Shown: positions 27,040-35,657 of the stretch, piece after piece | How positions within the stretch are numbered: the first letter of the stretch is position 1 | Layout: each line of letters opens with the position of its first letter | NCBI GenBank assembly: GCA_963710625.1 | Contig: CAVQBG010000010.1 | Span: forward strand, 215,449-279,448 | DNA length: 64,000 bases | Direction: 5' to 3' | DNA from: Sva-07 sp963710625 | Lineage (GTDB): Bacteria; Actinomycetota; Acidimicrobiia; Acidimicrobiales; Ilumatobacteraceae | Position numbers and translations under genes: made by a program | Notes under the pieces: model-generated | What the model was told of the DNA's origin: nothing | Database searches by the model: none | What the model saw: the letters and a program-made list of their open reading frames with translations, nothing else

Positions 27040-27744
27040 ATGAAGGCGTCAGCGGCGAACATCTCCGACCGTGTCCTGCTCGTCGAGGACGACGTTGCGG
27101 TACGCGAGGCCGTGCGTTCCGGTCTGACGGTCCACGGATTCGACGTCAGCGTCGTTGCCGACGGAGAGGCGGCCGTCGAGGCCGTCGCCGCGAGACTCTA
27201 CGACGTCGTCGTGCTCGACGTCGGTCTACCCGGCATGTCGGGGATCGATGTCTGCGTCGCGCTGCGGCGGCAGGAGATCGACGTGCCGATCCTGATGCTC
27301 TCGGCGCGCGACCAGGTCGGCGACCGGGTCGCCGGACTCCAGGCGGGCGCGGACGACTATCTCGTCAAGCCGTTCGACCTGTCGGAGCTCACTGCCCGTC
27401 TCGGCGCGCTGATCCGTCGATCCGTGCTCCGTCCGACGTCGACGGCGGTGCTCCGGCTCGGCAACCTGCGCGTGGACGCCGACGGGCGTCGTGCGGTCGT
27501 CGGCGACGATCCGCTCGACCTGACGCGACGCGAGTTCGACCTGCTCCTCGCGCTCGCGACCCACCCGGGCGTCGTCCTGTCTCGTCACCAGCTGCTCGAG
27601 ATCGTGTGGGGCTACGACTTCGACGTAGACACCAACGTCGTCGACGTCTTCGTCGGTTACCTGCGTCGCAAGCTCGCCGCGGCCGGCCTTCCGCCGCTGA
27701 TCGCGACCGTTCGCGGGGTCGGTTTCGTGTTCGAGGCGCGATGA
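27040..27744 (+). CDS. OmpR/PhoB-family response regulator
   Basis: About 234 residues. Receiver domain: acidic pair in LLVEDDVAV, phospho-acceptor Asp in VVVLDVGLPGMSG (near residue 57), Thr/Ser switch and Lys in DDYLVKPFDL. C-terminal winged helix (about residues 140-234) contains LTRREFDLLLALATHPGVVLSRHQLLE, the classical OmpR DNA-binding signature. ATG at 27040 (an in-frame GTG at 27037 is the alternative). It is translationally coupled to the sensor kinase: the stop overlaps the next ATG by four bases. Confidence 0.92.
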   Translation: MKASAANISDRVLLVEDDVAVREAVRSGLTVHGFDVSVVADGEAAVEAVAARLYDVVVLDVGLPGMSGIDVCVALRRQEIDVPILMLSARDQVGDRVAGLQAGADDYLVKPFDLSELTARLGALIRRSVLRPTSTAVLRLGNLRVDADGRRAVVGDDPLDLTRREFDLLLALATHPGVVLSRHQLLEIVWGYDFDVDTNVVDVFVGYLRRKLAAAGLPPLIATVRGVGFVFEAR

Positions 27745-29090
27745 AGCTCGCCACGCGCACCGGGCTGGCGGCACTCGTCGCCTCGGCGGTTGCGATCGTG
27801 CTGCTGTCGAACGCCATTGCGCTTCGATTCGAGGGCGTCCTGCGCGATCGGGTCGACGAGATCCTCGCTGATCGGGCGGAATCGGCGCCGGTTCTGGTCG
27901 CGGTCGGCGATCGCATCTCGGTGTCGGAGCTCAACGGTGTGATCGGATCCGCGAGGGTGTTGGTCGATGCGGGAACCGAAGCGGAACAGCTGATCGCGGT
28001 CGGTCCGCAACCGACGGGTGAACTCGTGCCGGTCGGGCAACCGGGTCTGCGAACCGTCGCGGTCGACGGAGAGAGCTGGCGGCTCCTCGCCGTCGACGTC
28101 GATGATGTTCCCACCGTCGGCGATCGCGCCGTCGTCGAGTTCGCAGAACCTCTGGGCGCGGTCCAGCAACGCATCCGCGACGTCCGTCGGCGGGTGGTCG
28201 TCGCCGGCCTGGTTGCGGCGCTCGGTGCGGGGGCGCTCGGATGGCTGATCGGGCGTCGGGCGGCGCGCCCGCTCACGCGCCTGCAGAACGATGCCGCCGG
28301 CATCGGGTCCGCTGACGCAGCGACATTGACGGTCGCCGATCGCTACGGCAGCCCGGAGGTCGACGACGTCGCCGCGGCCCTGAACGCCAGCCTCGCCGCT
28401 CTCAGCGCGGCCAGCGCCCGCCGCGAGGAGGCACTCGCCGCTGCCCGTGACTTCGCGGCGTCGGCGACGCACGAGCTGCGCACGCCGCTGCAGAGTGCGA
28501 TGACCAACCTCGATGTCGCGCTGGTGAACGACCCCGGGGCCCGCCCGATCGCGCAGGCACGCTCGGATCTCGGCCGCATGGCTTCGTCGCTGGCTGCCGT
28601 GCAGGCACTCTCGCAGGCCGACCTGGCGCGGTTCGACTGGTTCGAGTCGATGGACCTCTCCGGGCTCGGTGATCTCGTCGATGAGGTGACGAGTGGCGCC
28701 GACGTCGAGCTCGACGTCGACGTCGACGTCGAGCACCTGTTCGCGATCTGGCCCGAGGGTGTGCGACTGGCGATCGACAACGTCGTGCGCAACGCGCTGA
28801 CCCATGGCCGACGGCCTGACGGGTCCGCCGGACACATTCGCGTCGCCGTGGGCGTCGACACGGGCGGGGCAGTCGCCGTCGTGGTCGACGATGATGGACC
28901 GGGAATCGCCGTCGACGATCGCCAACGTGTGCTCTCCCCCTTCGAGCGGGGGTCGACGGATGTGGCCGGCAGCGGGCTCGGCCTCGCTGTCGTCGAGCGG
29001 GTGGCGCAGGCTCACGGCGGTCGGGTCGAGATCGAGTCGAGCCCATCCGGCGGCACCCGGGTACGCGTCGTGCTCGGCCCGCCGTCCTGA
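27741..29090 (+). CDS. two-component sensor histidine kinase
   Basis: 449 residues. One N-terminal transmembrane helix (LAALVASAVAIVLLSNAIAL), an extracytoplasmic sensor of about 120 residues and a second helix (VVVAGLVAALGAGALGWLIG) lead into a HAMP-like linker. The HisKA box ASATHELRTPLQ (phospho-His near residue 245) and HATPase motifs NVVRNALTHG, DDDGPGIA and GSGLGLAVVERVAQAHGG follow. The partner of the preceding regulator. It probably senses an envelope signal; the secreted protein and lipoprotein just upstream are candidates for input or targets. Confidence 0.92.
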   Translation: MKLATRTGLAALVASAVAIVLLSNAIALRFEGVLRDRVDEILADRAESAPVLVAVGDRISVSELNGVIGSARVLVDAGTEAEQLIAVGPQPTGELVPVGQPGLRTVAVDGESWRLLAVDVDDVPTVGDRAVVEFAEPLGAVQQRIRDVRRRVVVAGLVAALGAGALGWLIGRRAARPLTRLQNDAAGIGSADAATLTVADRYGSPEVDDVAAALNASLAALSAASARREEALAAARDFAASATHELRTPLQSAMTNLDVALVNDPGARPIAQARSDLGRMASSLAAVQALSQADLARFDWFESMDLSGLGDLVDEVTSGADVELDVDVDVEHLFAIWPEGVRLAIDNVVRNALTHGRRPDGSAGHIRVAVGVDTGGAVAVVVDDDGPGIAVDDRQRVLSPFERGSTDVAGSGLGLAVVERVAQAHGGRVEIESSPSGGTRVRVVLGPPS

Positions 29091-29093
29091 CGA

Positions 29094-30515
29094 TCACCCT
29101 GCTTCGAGCGTGATCCGCACATCGATCCGTGCGGCGCTCCACTGCACGTGGATCTCGGACCCGACCGCCGTCGTCGTCTCGACGTGGCTGTCGGCCGGTA
29201 CGGGAAAGACGAGGCGACAACGCCCCGCCGTGACACCATCGCGGGACGCGGTGGCTTGAGCGCCGACCACGATGCGAACCCCCACACGATCGGATCGCCC
29301 CGCCGCGAGCAGGTCGAACTCGAGGTCGCCCGCTCGGTGGACGTCGATCCACGCCGTCTCGTCGGGCACCATCACACCGACCGCTGACGGCTCGCCGTCG
29401 ACCTCGAAGTGAGCGCTGAACGGCACGTACTGGTCGAGCGAGGCCTCGTGACGTCGTCCGTGCTCCCAGCCGATCGCCAGGTCGGGACGGAGCAGGCTCT
29501 CGGCGAGGCTGCCGGTGAAGCGCTGTTGGTGGTGTCGCTCGTCGGTGACCGTTCGCAGGTCGAGACGGTCGACGAACGCCGGCGCGAGCCGGGCGAGCAC
29601 CGGGAGGAAGTACAGGTCGTGGACGTGCACCGTGTCGGGTGAGATCGCGGCGGGCAGTACCGACTCGGCGGGGGCGCCGGCGAGGTGCGTGCACAGTCCG
29701 GCGAGCGACACGTACCGCTGCGGCTGCAGACCGTAGGCCCGGATGTACGGCCCGGCCGTGGTGCCGAACCGTGGATGGAAGAGCGTGCCGATGCGTCCGG
29801 CCATCCGTTCGACGATCGCTTCGCCCGACGACAGGAAGTCGTCGGTCGGTGGGTGCATCACCCACAACGCCAGCGCCCAGAGATCGATGCCGTCGTACGT
29901 CGGCGAGTTGTACTCGTCGATGTCGGCGTGGCGATCGAACCGCTCGACGATCAGTGAGCGTCGGCGCTCACCGGCGCTCGACAGCTCGGCGTCGCCGGTG
30001 CTCGCGCCGACGTGGCCGAGCAGCCAGGCGTGCATCAGATTCGGGTTGGTGTACCACGGGGCGATGCGCGCCTCGGGCTCCCCCCGGACGCACCGCAGCA
30101 GTGCGGCATCGATGGCGGCACGGGTCGATTCGGTGATCACCGCACCGTGGTGGATGGCGCACATCGCCAGGATGCAGCCGAGGAACTGCCGCCAGTTCGG
30201 GTCGTAGTGCACCCACTCGACCGCGGCGGTGCCGGGCGGGTCGTGCTGCTCGGCGGTGACCGGGAACGTACCGCTCCACGGCCAGTCGGAGCCGGGGTAC
30301 TGCAGCGCGAGGACGTTGCCGATCGCCGTGATCGCCCGGTCGGGGTTGCCGTCCTCGAGGTCGAGGAACGCCCCCAGCGCGGTCTCGCGCACCGAGTGGA
30401 GGTCGAACGGCGCGATGTCGACCCCGGGCACGACGCCCGGCGCGTACCGGTCCATGCCGCGGCCGCCGTCCCACAGTTCCTCGTGGATCGCCCGCAGCGC
30501 GTCGAGCGGTGTCAT
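29094..30515 (-). CDS. conserved hypothetical, probable alpha/alpha-toroid protein
   Basis: 473 residues with no signal peptide or membrane segment. A Trp/His-rich, helical central region contains NLMHAWLLGHVGA, and the motif DEYNSPTYDGIDLWALALWVM near residues 195-215 recalls a family of predicted (alpha/alpha)6 proteins seen in fungi and actinobacteria; a beta-rich C-terminal part follows. I cannot assign an enzymatic role; a carbohydrate-lyase-like or carbohydrate-binding function is only a guess. Its start lies 16 bases beyond the stop of the formate-THF ligase gene on the same strand, so the two may be co-transcribed. Confidence 0.6.
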   Translation of the reverse strand: MTPLDALRAIHEELWDGGRGMDRYAPGVVPGVDIAPFDLHSVRETALGAFLDLEDGNPDRAITAIGNVLALQYPGSDWPWSGTFPVTAEQHDPPGTAAVEWVHYDPNWRQFLGCILAMCAIHHGAVITESTRAAIDAALLRCVRGEPEARIAPWYTNPNLMHAWLLGHVGASTGDAELSSAGERRRSLIVERFDRHADIDEYNSPTYDGIDLWALALWVMHPPTDDFLSSGEAIVERMAGRIGTLFHPRFGTTAGPYIRAYGLQPQRYVSLAGLCTHLAGAPAESVLPAAISPDTVHVHDLYFLPVLARLAPAFVDRLDLRTVTDERHHQQRFTGSLAESLLRPDLAIGWEHGRRHEASLDQYVPFSAHFEVDGEPSAVGVMVPDETAWIDVHRAGDLEFDLLAAGRSDRVGVRIVVGAQATASRDGVTAGRCRLVFPVPADSHVETTTAVGSEIHVQWSAARIDVRITLEAG

Positions 30516-30531
30516 GCCCGCGGCGTCGGCG

Positions 30532-32238
30532 TCAGCTGAGGCCGACGATGTTGCCGTCGGCGTCGATGTCGATGCGCTGGAGTGCCGGTGACGCGCCGAG
30601 ACCCGGCATCGTGCTCATCGCACCGCAGATCGGGTACACGAAGCCGGCGCCGACCGAGGCACGCACCTCTCGGACCGGCAGTGTCCACCCGGTGGGGGCG
30701 CCGTGCTTCGACGGGTCCGACGAGATCGACAGATGGGTCTTGGCGATGCACACCGGCAGGTCGCCGAAGCCGTTGCGTTCGTAGTTGTCGATCTGCCGGC
30801 TCGCCTGCGGGGTGTAGTCGACGCCGTCCGCGCCGTACACCTCGGTCGCCACGGTGTGGATCTTGTCGCGCAGCGACATCTCGTCGGGGTAGAGCACATG
30901 GAACTCGCTCGGCTCCTCGGCGGCTTCAGCGACCACGGCGGCCAGTTCCTTCGCGCCCGCGCCGCCGTCGACGAAGTGCGTCGACACGGCGGACCGGGCG
31001 TCGAACTCGGCGGCGATCTCCTCGATCGCACGGATGTCGGCGGGATGGTCGTCGGGGAACACGTTGATCGCCACCACCGGTGTGCAGCCGTGGATGCGCA
31101 TGTTCTCCAACTGCTTGCGGAGGTTGGCGCCGCCCTCGTGCACCTCGTCGGGGTTCTCTTCGAGCAGGGCGTCCGGGAGGGGCCGGCCGGCGACGATCGT
31201 GTGCTTGCCGCTGTGGGCCTTCAGCCCGCGGACCGTGGCGACGAGCACCGCAGCGTCGGGAGCGAGGCCCGACATCCGGCACTTGATGTTGAAGAACCGC
31301 TCGGCGCCCATGTCGGCACCGAAGCCGGCCTCGGTGACCAGGTAGTCACCCATGCGGATGCCGATCAGGTCGGCGACGATCGACGAGTTGCCGGTGGCGA
31401 TGTTTCCGAACGGGCCGGTGTGCACGAGCACCGGGGTGTTCTCCAGGGTCTGCATCAGGTTGGGCTTGATCGCCTCCCGCAGGATCACCGCCATCGCGCC
31501 GGCGACCTCGATGTCGTCCGCCGTCACGGGATCGCCCGCCCCGGTGTAGCCGACGACGATCCGGCCGAGTCGGCGGCGCAGGTCCTGCAGGTCGGAACAC
31601 AGCGCGAGCGTCGCCATCACCTCGGAGGCCGCCGTGATGTCGAAGCCGGTCTCGCGAGGGATGCCGTCGAGACGCGTCCCGAGCCCCGACACGATGTTGC
31701 GCAGCGAGCGGTCGTTGACGTCGATCGACCGTCGCCACGTGATCTGGTGCGCGTCGAGCCCGGTCGGGTTGCCGTGGAACACGTGGGCATCGACCGCGGC
31801 GGCACACATGTTGGTCGCCGCAGTGACCGCGTGGACGTCGCCGGTGAGGTGCAGGTTGAGCAGCTCCATCGGCACGACCTGGCTGTAACCGCCGCCTGCA
31901 GCTCCACCCTTGATCCCGAACGTGGGACCCATCGACGGTTGCCGGATCGCCAGCGTGGCGCGCTTGTCGATGTGGCTGAACCCCTGGGTCAACCCGACGG
32001 CGACCGTCGTCTTGCCCTCACCCAGCGGGGTGGGCGTGATCGCCGACACCACGACGTACTTCGCCCGGGGACGGTCGGCCATCGCATCGATCGCCCGCAG
32101 GTCGATCTTCGCCGCACCCGTTCCGTACGGCTCGAGGAGGTCGAGTGGGATCCCCGCCTCGGCGCCGATGTCGGTCAGGGGACGAAGTGTCGCCTGGCGT
32201 GCGATGTCGAGATCTGTCGGAAACGTCCCGGTGCTCAT
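30532..32238 (-). CDS. fhs: formate--tetrahydrofolate ligase
   Basis: 568 residues, close to the usual 556. ATP-dependent formation of 10-formyl-THF from formate and THF. The P-loop region TPLGEGKTTVAVGL (about residue 68) and the folate/formate-binding hallmarks RQPSMGPTFGIKGGAAGGGY, TEAGFGADMGAE and FVYPICG are unmistakable. ATG at 32238 (STGTFPTDLDIARQ). It supplies one-carbon units; the methionine synthase and its putative regulator lie 5 kb downstream. Divergent from the MFS gene at 32299. Confidence 0.96.
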   Translation of the reverse strand: MSTGTFPTDLDIARQATLRPLTDIGAEAGIPLDLLEPYGTGAAKIDLRAIDAMADRPRAKYVVVSAITPTPLGEGKTTVAVGLTQGFSHIDKRATLAIRQPSMGPTFGIKGGAAGGGYSQVVPMELLNLHLTGDVHAVTAATNMCAAAVDAHVFHGNPTGLDAHQITWRRSIDVNDRSLRNIVSGLGTRLDGIPRETGFDITAASEVMATLALCSDLQDLRRRLGRIVVGYTGAGDPVTADDIEVAGAMAVILREAIKPNLMQTLENTPVLVHTGPFGNIATGNSSIVADLIGIRMGDYLVTEAGFGADMGAERFFNIKCRMSGLAPDAAVLVATVRGLKAHSGKHTIVAGRPLPDALLEENPDEVHEGGANLRKQLENMRIHGCTPVVAINVFPDDHPADIRAIEEIAAEFDARSAVSTHFVDGGAGAKELAAVVAEAAEEPSEFHVLYPDEMSLRDKIHTVATEVYGADGVDYTPQASRQIDNYERNGFGDLPVCIAKTHLSISSDPSKHGAPTGWTLPVREVRASVGAGFVYPICGAMSTMPGLGASPALQRIDIDADGNIVGLS

Positions 32239-32298
32239 GGGCGGCAACTTTCGCACATCGACACTCGCACCTCCCGCTCGTTGCGTCGATGAACCAAG

Positions 32299-33825
32299 AT
32301 GGAGGCGATGCCCGACGGCGGCCCAAACGAGGGGAGCGGCACGGTCACGCTCGAACGCGCACCCCTGCACCGTCGTCTTCGTTCGTCGATCATCGGCCGC
32401 GGCGCCGTGGTGCCCCTCGCCACCGCGCAGGGGATCGCTGCTGCCGGCGACGCGTTCGTGTCGGTCAGCCTCGCCGGATCGTTGTTCTTCAACGTCAGCC
32501 CGAACGCCTCGCGCGAGCAGGTGCTGCTGTACCTGCTGATCACGATGGCGCCGCTGGCGGTGTTGTCGCCGCTCGTCGGGCCGGCGGTCGACCGCTTCCG
32601 CAGGTCGCAGCGGTACGTCGCGTCGTCGTTCTTCGTGGCGCGCAGCGTGTTCGCGCTGCTGCTCGCGTTGACGTTGCTCCAGGTTGCCTTCTATCCGATC
32701 GTGCTGTGCCTCCTGATCGCCAGCAAGGCGTCGGGCATCGTCAAGCAGACGCTCGTTCAGACACTCGTCGACGATCCCGAGGAGTTGGTTGCGACCAACG
32801 CCCGGTTGGCGCGGTTCTCGAGCATCACCGCCGCCCTCGGCGTCGTCGCAGCGACGGGGCTGTTCACGTCGGCGGGGGCGGAGTGGTCGTTGCGGGGAGC
32901 TGCCGTGATGTTCGCGCTCGCAGGTGCTGCCGTGCTGTGGGCGCGTCCGCGATCGACCGCTCCGGTGACGCCCGACGACGTCGAGTACGCCGAGACGCAC
33001 CTGCCGACCGTCGTGGTGTCGTCGATCGGGATGTTGGCGATCCGCGCGGCGGTCGGCTTCTTCATCTTCACGCTCGCGTTCACGCTGCGTCGATCGAGCG
33101 AACCCGCCTACATCTACGGCGTCGCTGCTGCCTGCTACGGCCTCGGAGCCTTCCTCGGCCACACGGCGGCGACGATCCTGCGCCGCTGGTTCAGCGAGGA
33201 GCAGCTGATCGGGATGGCGATCGCGCTCCCGGCGGCGTTCACGGCCGTCGGGATCCTCGGCGCGTCCACCCCACTCCTGATGCTCGTCTCGGCCCTCGTC
33301 GGGCTGTCGACGACACTCGGACGCAACTCGTTCGACGGCCTGCTCCAGCGGCGTGCACCCGAGGCGCTGCTGGGCCGCGCGGGAGCGCGCTACGAGACGC
33401 GCTTCCAGCTCGCCTGGGTGTTCGGCGGCATCGTCGCCACGCCGATCTCGCTGCCGGTGGAGGTGAGCATGATGGTGCTCACCGCCATCTACGTGCCCGC
33501 CTTGGTCGTGTTCATGCGCGGCGTGCGCGAGGCGCACCGCTTCGAGGCACCGCCCGAGGATCATCTCGGCGGCGCACACGTGCGTCTGGCGATGGCGCAT
33601 CAGGCATGGGAGTCGGGTGCGCTGCGCGTCGCGATCGTCGACGCGGCAGCTGCGATCGACCTGGCCCAGAGCGTGGTGGGCTCGGTGTTCGCGGAGGAGC
33701 GGCGCTGTGAACTCGACGACCTCCGACGACGAGCGATCGACGTGGACCACACGGTTCGCGAGCTCGACGTGATCCGTGCGCTCGGCCTGGCCGACGCGAT
33801 GCTCAGTTCGGCGTCGCCGACGTGA
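32299..33825 (+). CDS. MFS-family membrane protein with a C-terminal helical extension
   Basis: 508 residues with about 12 hydrophobic helices; the MFS loop DRFRRSQRYV between TM2 and TM3 is visible. After the last helix (residue about 400) there is an unusual soluble tail of about 90 residues, charged and helical (HVRLAMAHQAWESGALR...ELDDLRRRAIDVD). The transported substrate is unknown; the closest annotation would be a general MFS exporter. Its 3' end overlaps the convergent lipoprotein gene by 23 bases. ATG at 32299, 60 bases from the divergent fhs start. Confidence 0.78.
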   Translation: MEAMPDGGPNEGSGTVTLERAPLHRRLRSSIIGRGAVVPLATAQGIAAAGDAFVSVSLAGSLFFNVSPNASREQVLLYLLITMAPLAVLSPLVGPAVDRFRRSQRYVASSFFVARSVFALLLALTLLQVAFYPIVLCLLIASKASGIVKQTLVQTLVDDPEELVATNARLARFSSITAALGVVAATGLFTSAGAEWSLRGAAVMFALAGAAVLWARPRSTAPVTPDDVEYAETHLPTVVVSSIGMLAIRAAVGFFIFTLAFTLRRSSEPAYIYGVAAACYGLGAFLGHTAATILRRWFSEEQLIGMAIALPAAFTAVGILGASTPLLMLVSALVGLSTTLGRNSFDGLLQRRAPEALLGRAGARYETRFQLAWVFGGIVATPISLPVEVSMMVLTAIYVPALVVFMRGVREAHRFEAPPEDHLGGAHVRLAMAHQAWESGALRVAIVDAAAAIDLAQSVVGSVFAEERRCELDDLRRRAIDVDHTVRELDVIRALGLADAMLSSASPT

Positions 33826-34357
33826 CCGTGGCGCTTCCGACCGCCGTCGAGGTCGGTGCGTCGTCGGCGGAGATCAGCAACGTGAATGGCGTCGATGTCT
33901 CGGCGGCGACGTAGCGCAACACCTCGACCTCGATCGTCGGCTCGGGCTCCGGCATGGCGCCGACGAGCAACAGCGAACCGTCGTCGATCACCGGTGCGCC
34001 TTCGACGCCATCGTCGAAGGCCTCGGACGAGTCGTCGGCGAAGCGGACGTCGGCGACCTCGACCGTCGCTTCGGCGACGCTCGCTTGGACTCCCACATCG
34101 ATCGTCTCACCGTCGGCTGCGGCGACGTAGATGACGGGGAGTTCGACGGTGCCGTCCTCGTTCTCGACCGGCTCCTGTTCGCCGGCCTGCCACTCGACGA
34201 TCGCGGTGTAGGCACCCGCTCGGTCGACGTCACCGGCCGGCGTGTCGTCGTCGCTGGCGCACGCCGCAGACGCCACGGACAGCGCGATCAGGGCGATCGC
34301 TCCGGTCAGCCGAGTCGCGGTCGTGCCGTGACGACGATCGGATCGTTTCCCTCCCAC
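33803..34357 (-). CDS. lipoprotein of unknown function
   Basis: 184 residues with a lipoprotein signal: a basic start, LTGAIALIALSVASAAC and a lipid-anchored Cys near residue 33. The mature part is Asp/Glu/Val/Ala-rich and beta-like with no cysteine-bridge pattern; a stand-alone adhesive or binding domain is likely. No family recognised. The gene ends 23 bases inside the convergent MFS gene, so termination of the two transcripts must overlap. Confidence 0.65.
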   Translation of the reverse strand: MGGKRSDRRHGTTATRLTGAIALIALSVASAACASDDDTPAGDVDRAGAYTAIVEWQAGEQEPVENEDGTVELPVIYVAAADGETIDVGVQASVAEATVEVADVRFADDSSEAFDDGVEGAPVIDDGSLLLVGAMPEPEPTIEVEVLRYVAAETSTPFTLLISADDAPTSTAVGSATVTSATPN

Positions 34358-34469
34358 GGCGCAACGTTAGGCCACCCGATCGGTGTCGACACACAGGCTT
34401 GCCCAGACCCTGGCGGCGCATCCTGGCTCCGGCAGCGCGAGCGCGTGCGAGATATTTCACGCATCTCCG

Positions 34470-34497
34470 TTGCAGATCACGGAATGCGTAGTATAGT
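34470..34497 (+). promoter_or_regulatory. candidate sigma-70-type promoter for the phasin-like gene
   Basis: TTGCAG at 34470 and TATAGT at 34492 with a 16-base spacer, about 90 bases ahead of the start codon. The local sequence is AT-rich for this GC-rich region, which makes it stand out. The phasin-like gene start has AAGGAG at 34577, a strong ribosome binding site. Confidence 0.55.
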
Positions 34498-34588
34498 TAG
34501 CGGCACAACGGCAGATCGGGCAAGAATTCGACACGCCGCAAGCCCCAGAAATCAGACAACTCACCCGCAACACACCAAGGAGTTCGAC

Positions 34589-35137
34589 ATGTTCGAGCAG
34601 ATCACCAAGTTGGCCAACGAGGCCACCACCGGCGTCACCGACGCCATCAACGAGAGCAACATCAGCGAGCGGTTCACCACCACCAGCGACGAGGTCCTCG
34701 ACGCCGTGCTCGACACCAACCGTCGCATCGTCGACTTCGCCGTCACCACGGCCGACCGTGTCGCCGACCAGGTCAAGTTCGAGGTGCCGTTCGCCGACAG
34801 CCTGCCGACGCCGACCGTCGCCGGCGAGCGCTACCTCGAGTTCGTCGAGCGTGCGGTGTCGATCAACCGGGACATGAACCACCGCGTCGCCGAGATGATC
34901 AAGGCCGACAACGCCAAGGCCGCCTCCGACAAGGTCGTCGCCACGGCCAGGAACGTCGCTGACAGCGCCAGCAGGACCGTTGCCGACACCACCAAGACGG
35001 TCACCGGCACGGCGAAGACCGTCGCCGAGAAGGCGCCGGCCAAGAAGATCGCCAAGAAGCCGGTCGCGAGGAAGAGCCCGGCCAAGAAGTCCGTCGCCAG
35101 GAAGCCGGTCGCCAAGAAGGCTGCTGCCTCCAAGTGA
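34589..35137 (+). CDS. phasin-like protein with a lysine-rich histone-like tail
   Basis: 182 residues. The first 120 residues form an amphipathic helical region (MFEQITKLANEATTGV...DMNHRVAEMIKADN) reminiscent of phasins that coat polyhydroxyalkanoate granules. The last 35 residues are repeats of lysine, alanine and proline (AKKIAKKPVARKSPAKKS), like the DNA-binding tail of bacterial H1-type proteins and of PhaM-like proteins linking granules to nucleoid. Strong promoter and AAGGAG site suggest high expression. Assignment is by composition and layout, without a catalytic motif. Confidence 0.6.
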   Translation: MFEQITKLANEATTGVTDAINESNISERFTTTSDEVLDAVLDTNRRIVDFAVTTADRVADQVKFEVPFADSLPTPTVAGERYLEFVERAVSINRDMNHRVAEMIKADNAKAASDKVVATARNVADSASRTVADTTKTVTGTAKTVAEKAPAKKIAKKPVARKSPAKKSVARKPVAKKAAASK

Positions 35138-35210
35138 TCGAACGCCGTGACGACGGTGTTGCCGCATCGCTCCCGATGTCGGCGGCACCGTCGTCGTAGG
35201 CTGAACCGCC

Positions 35211-35603
35211 ATGAGCGACCGTCCAGACGCTCGAACGACGGCGCGATCGCGTCGAAGTGTCGACGCGCTCGGTGACTTCATCAGGAGCCAGCGACGCATC
35301 GCCGACCTCTCCCAGCGCGAGCTCGCCCGCCTCGCCGATGTGTCCGACGCGTATCTCAGCCAACTCGAGCGGGGTCTCCACGAGCCGTCGGTGCGGGTCC
35401 TCAACGGTCTCGCCCAGGCGCTGAACGTCCCGTCCGACAAACTGCTCGCCTATCTCGGCCGACACGACGACGCAGCGGTCGAGCGCTCGACCGAGTCGGC
35501 GATCGCCACCGACGATCGCCTCACCGACACGCAGAAGCAGTCGTTGCTCGACCTCTACCGGGCGTTCATCGCCGCCAACGACGCCTTGTCGTCGTCGAAG
35601 TAG
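35211..35603 (+). CDS. XRE-family helix-turn-helix regulator
   Basis: 130 residues. Cro/C1-type HTH around residues 20-75: LGDFIRSQRRIADLSQRELARLADVSDAYLSQLERGLHEPSVRVL has the canonical helix spacing (quoted positions only; the recognition helix is VSDAYLSQLERG). The C-terminal 50 residues are acidic with a short helix (DTQKQSLLDLYRAFIAAND). It lies 73 bases downstream of the phasin-like gene on the same strand. Related XRE proteins occur next to phasin genes, suggesting a role in regulating granule formation; that is inference. Confidence 0.78.
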   Translation: MSDRPDARTTARSRRSVDALGDFIRSQRRIADLSQRELARLADVSDAYLSQLERGLHEPSVRVLNGLAQALNVPSDKLLAYLGRHDDAAVERSTESAIATDDRLTDTQKQSLLDLYRAFIAANDALSSSK

Positions 35604-35657
35604 AACGCACGAGCAGCGCTCGGCGACGGCGGCACGTCCGGCACCGACGTCTGGCCG

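Noticed and set aside
28698..28733. GACGTC micro-repeats in the sensor kinase gene
   Set aside because: Encodes an Asp-Val-rich linker; too short and in coding context, so only a codon-level repeat.
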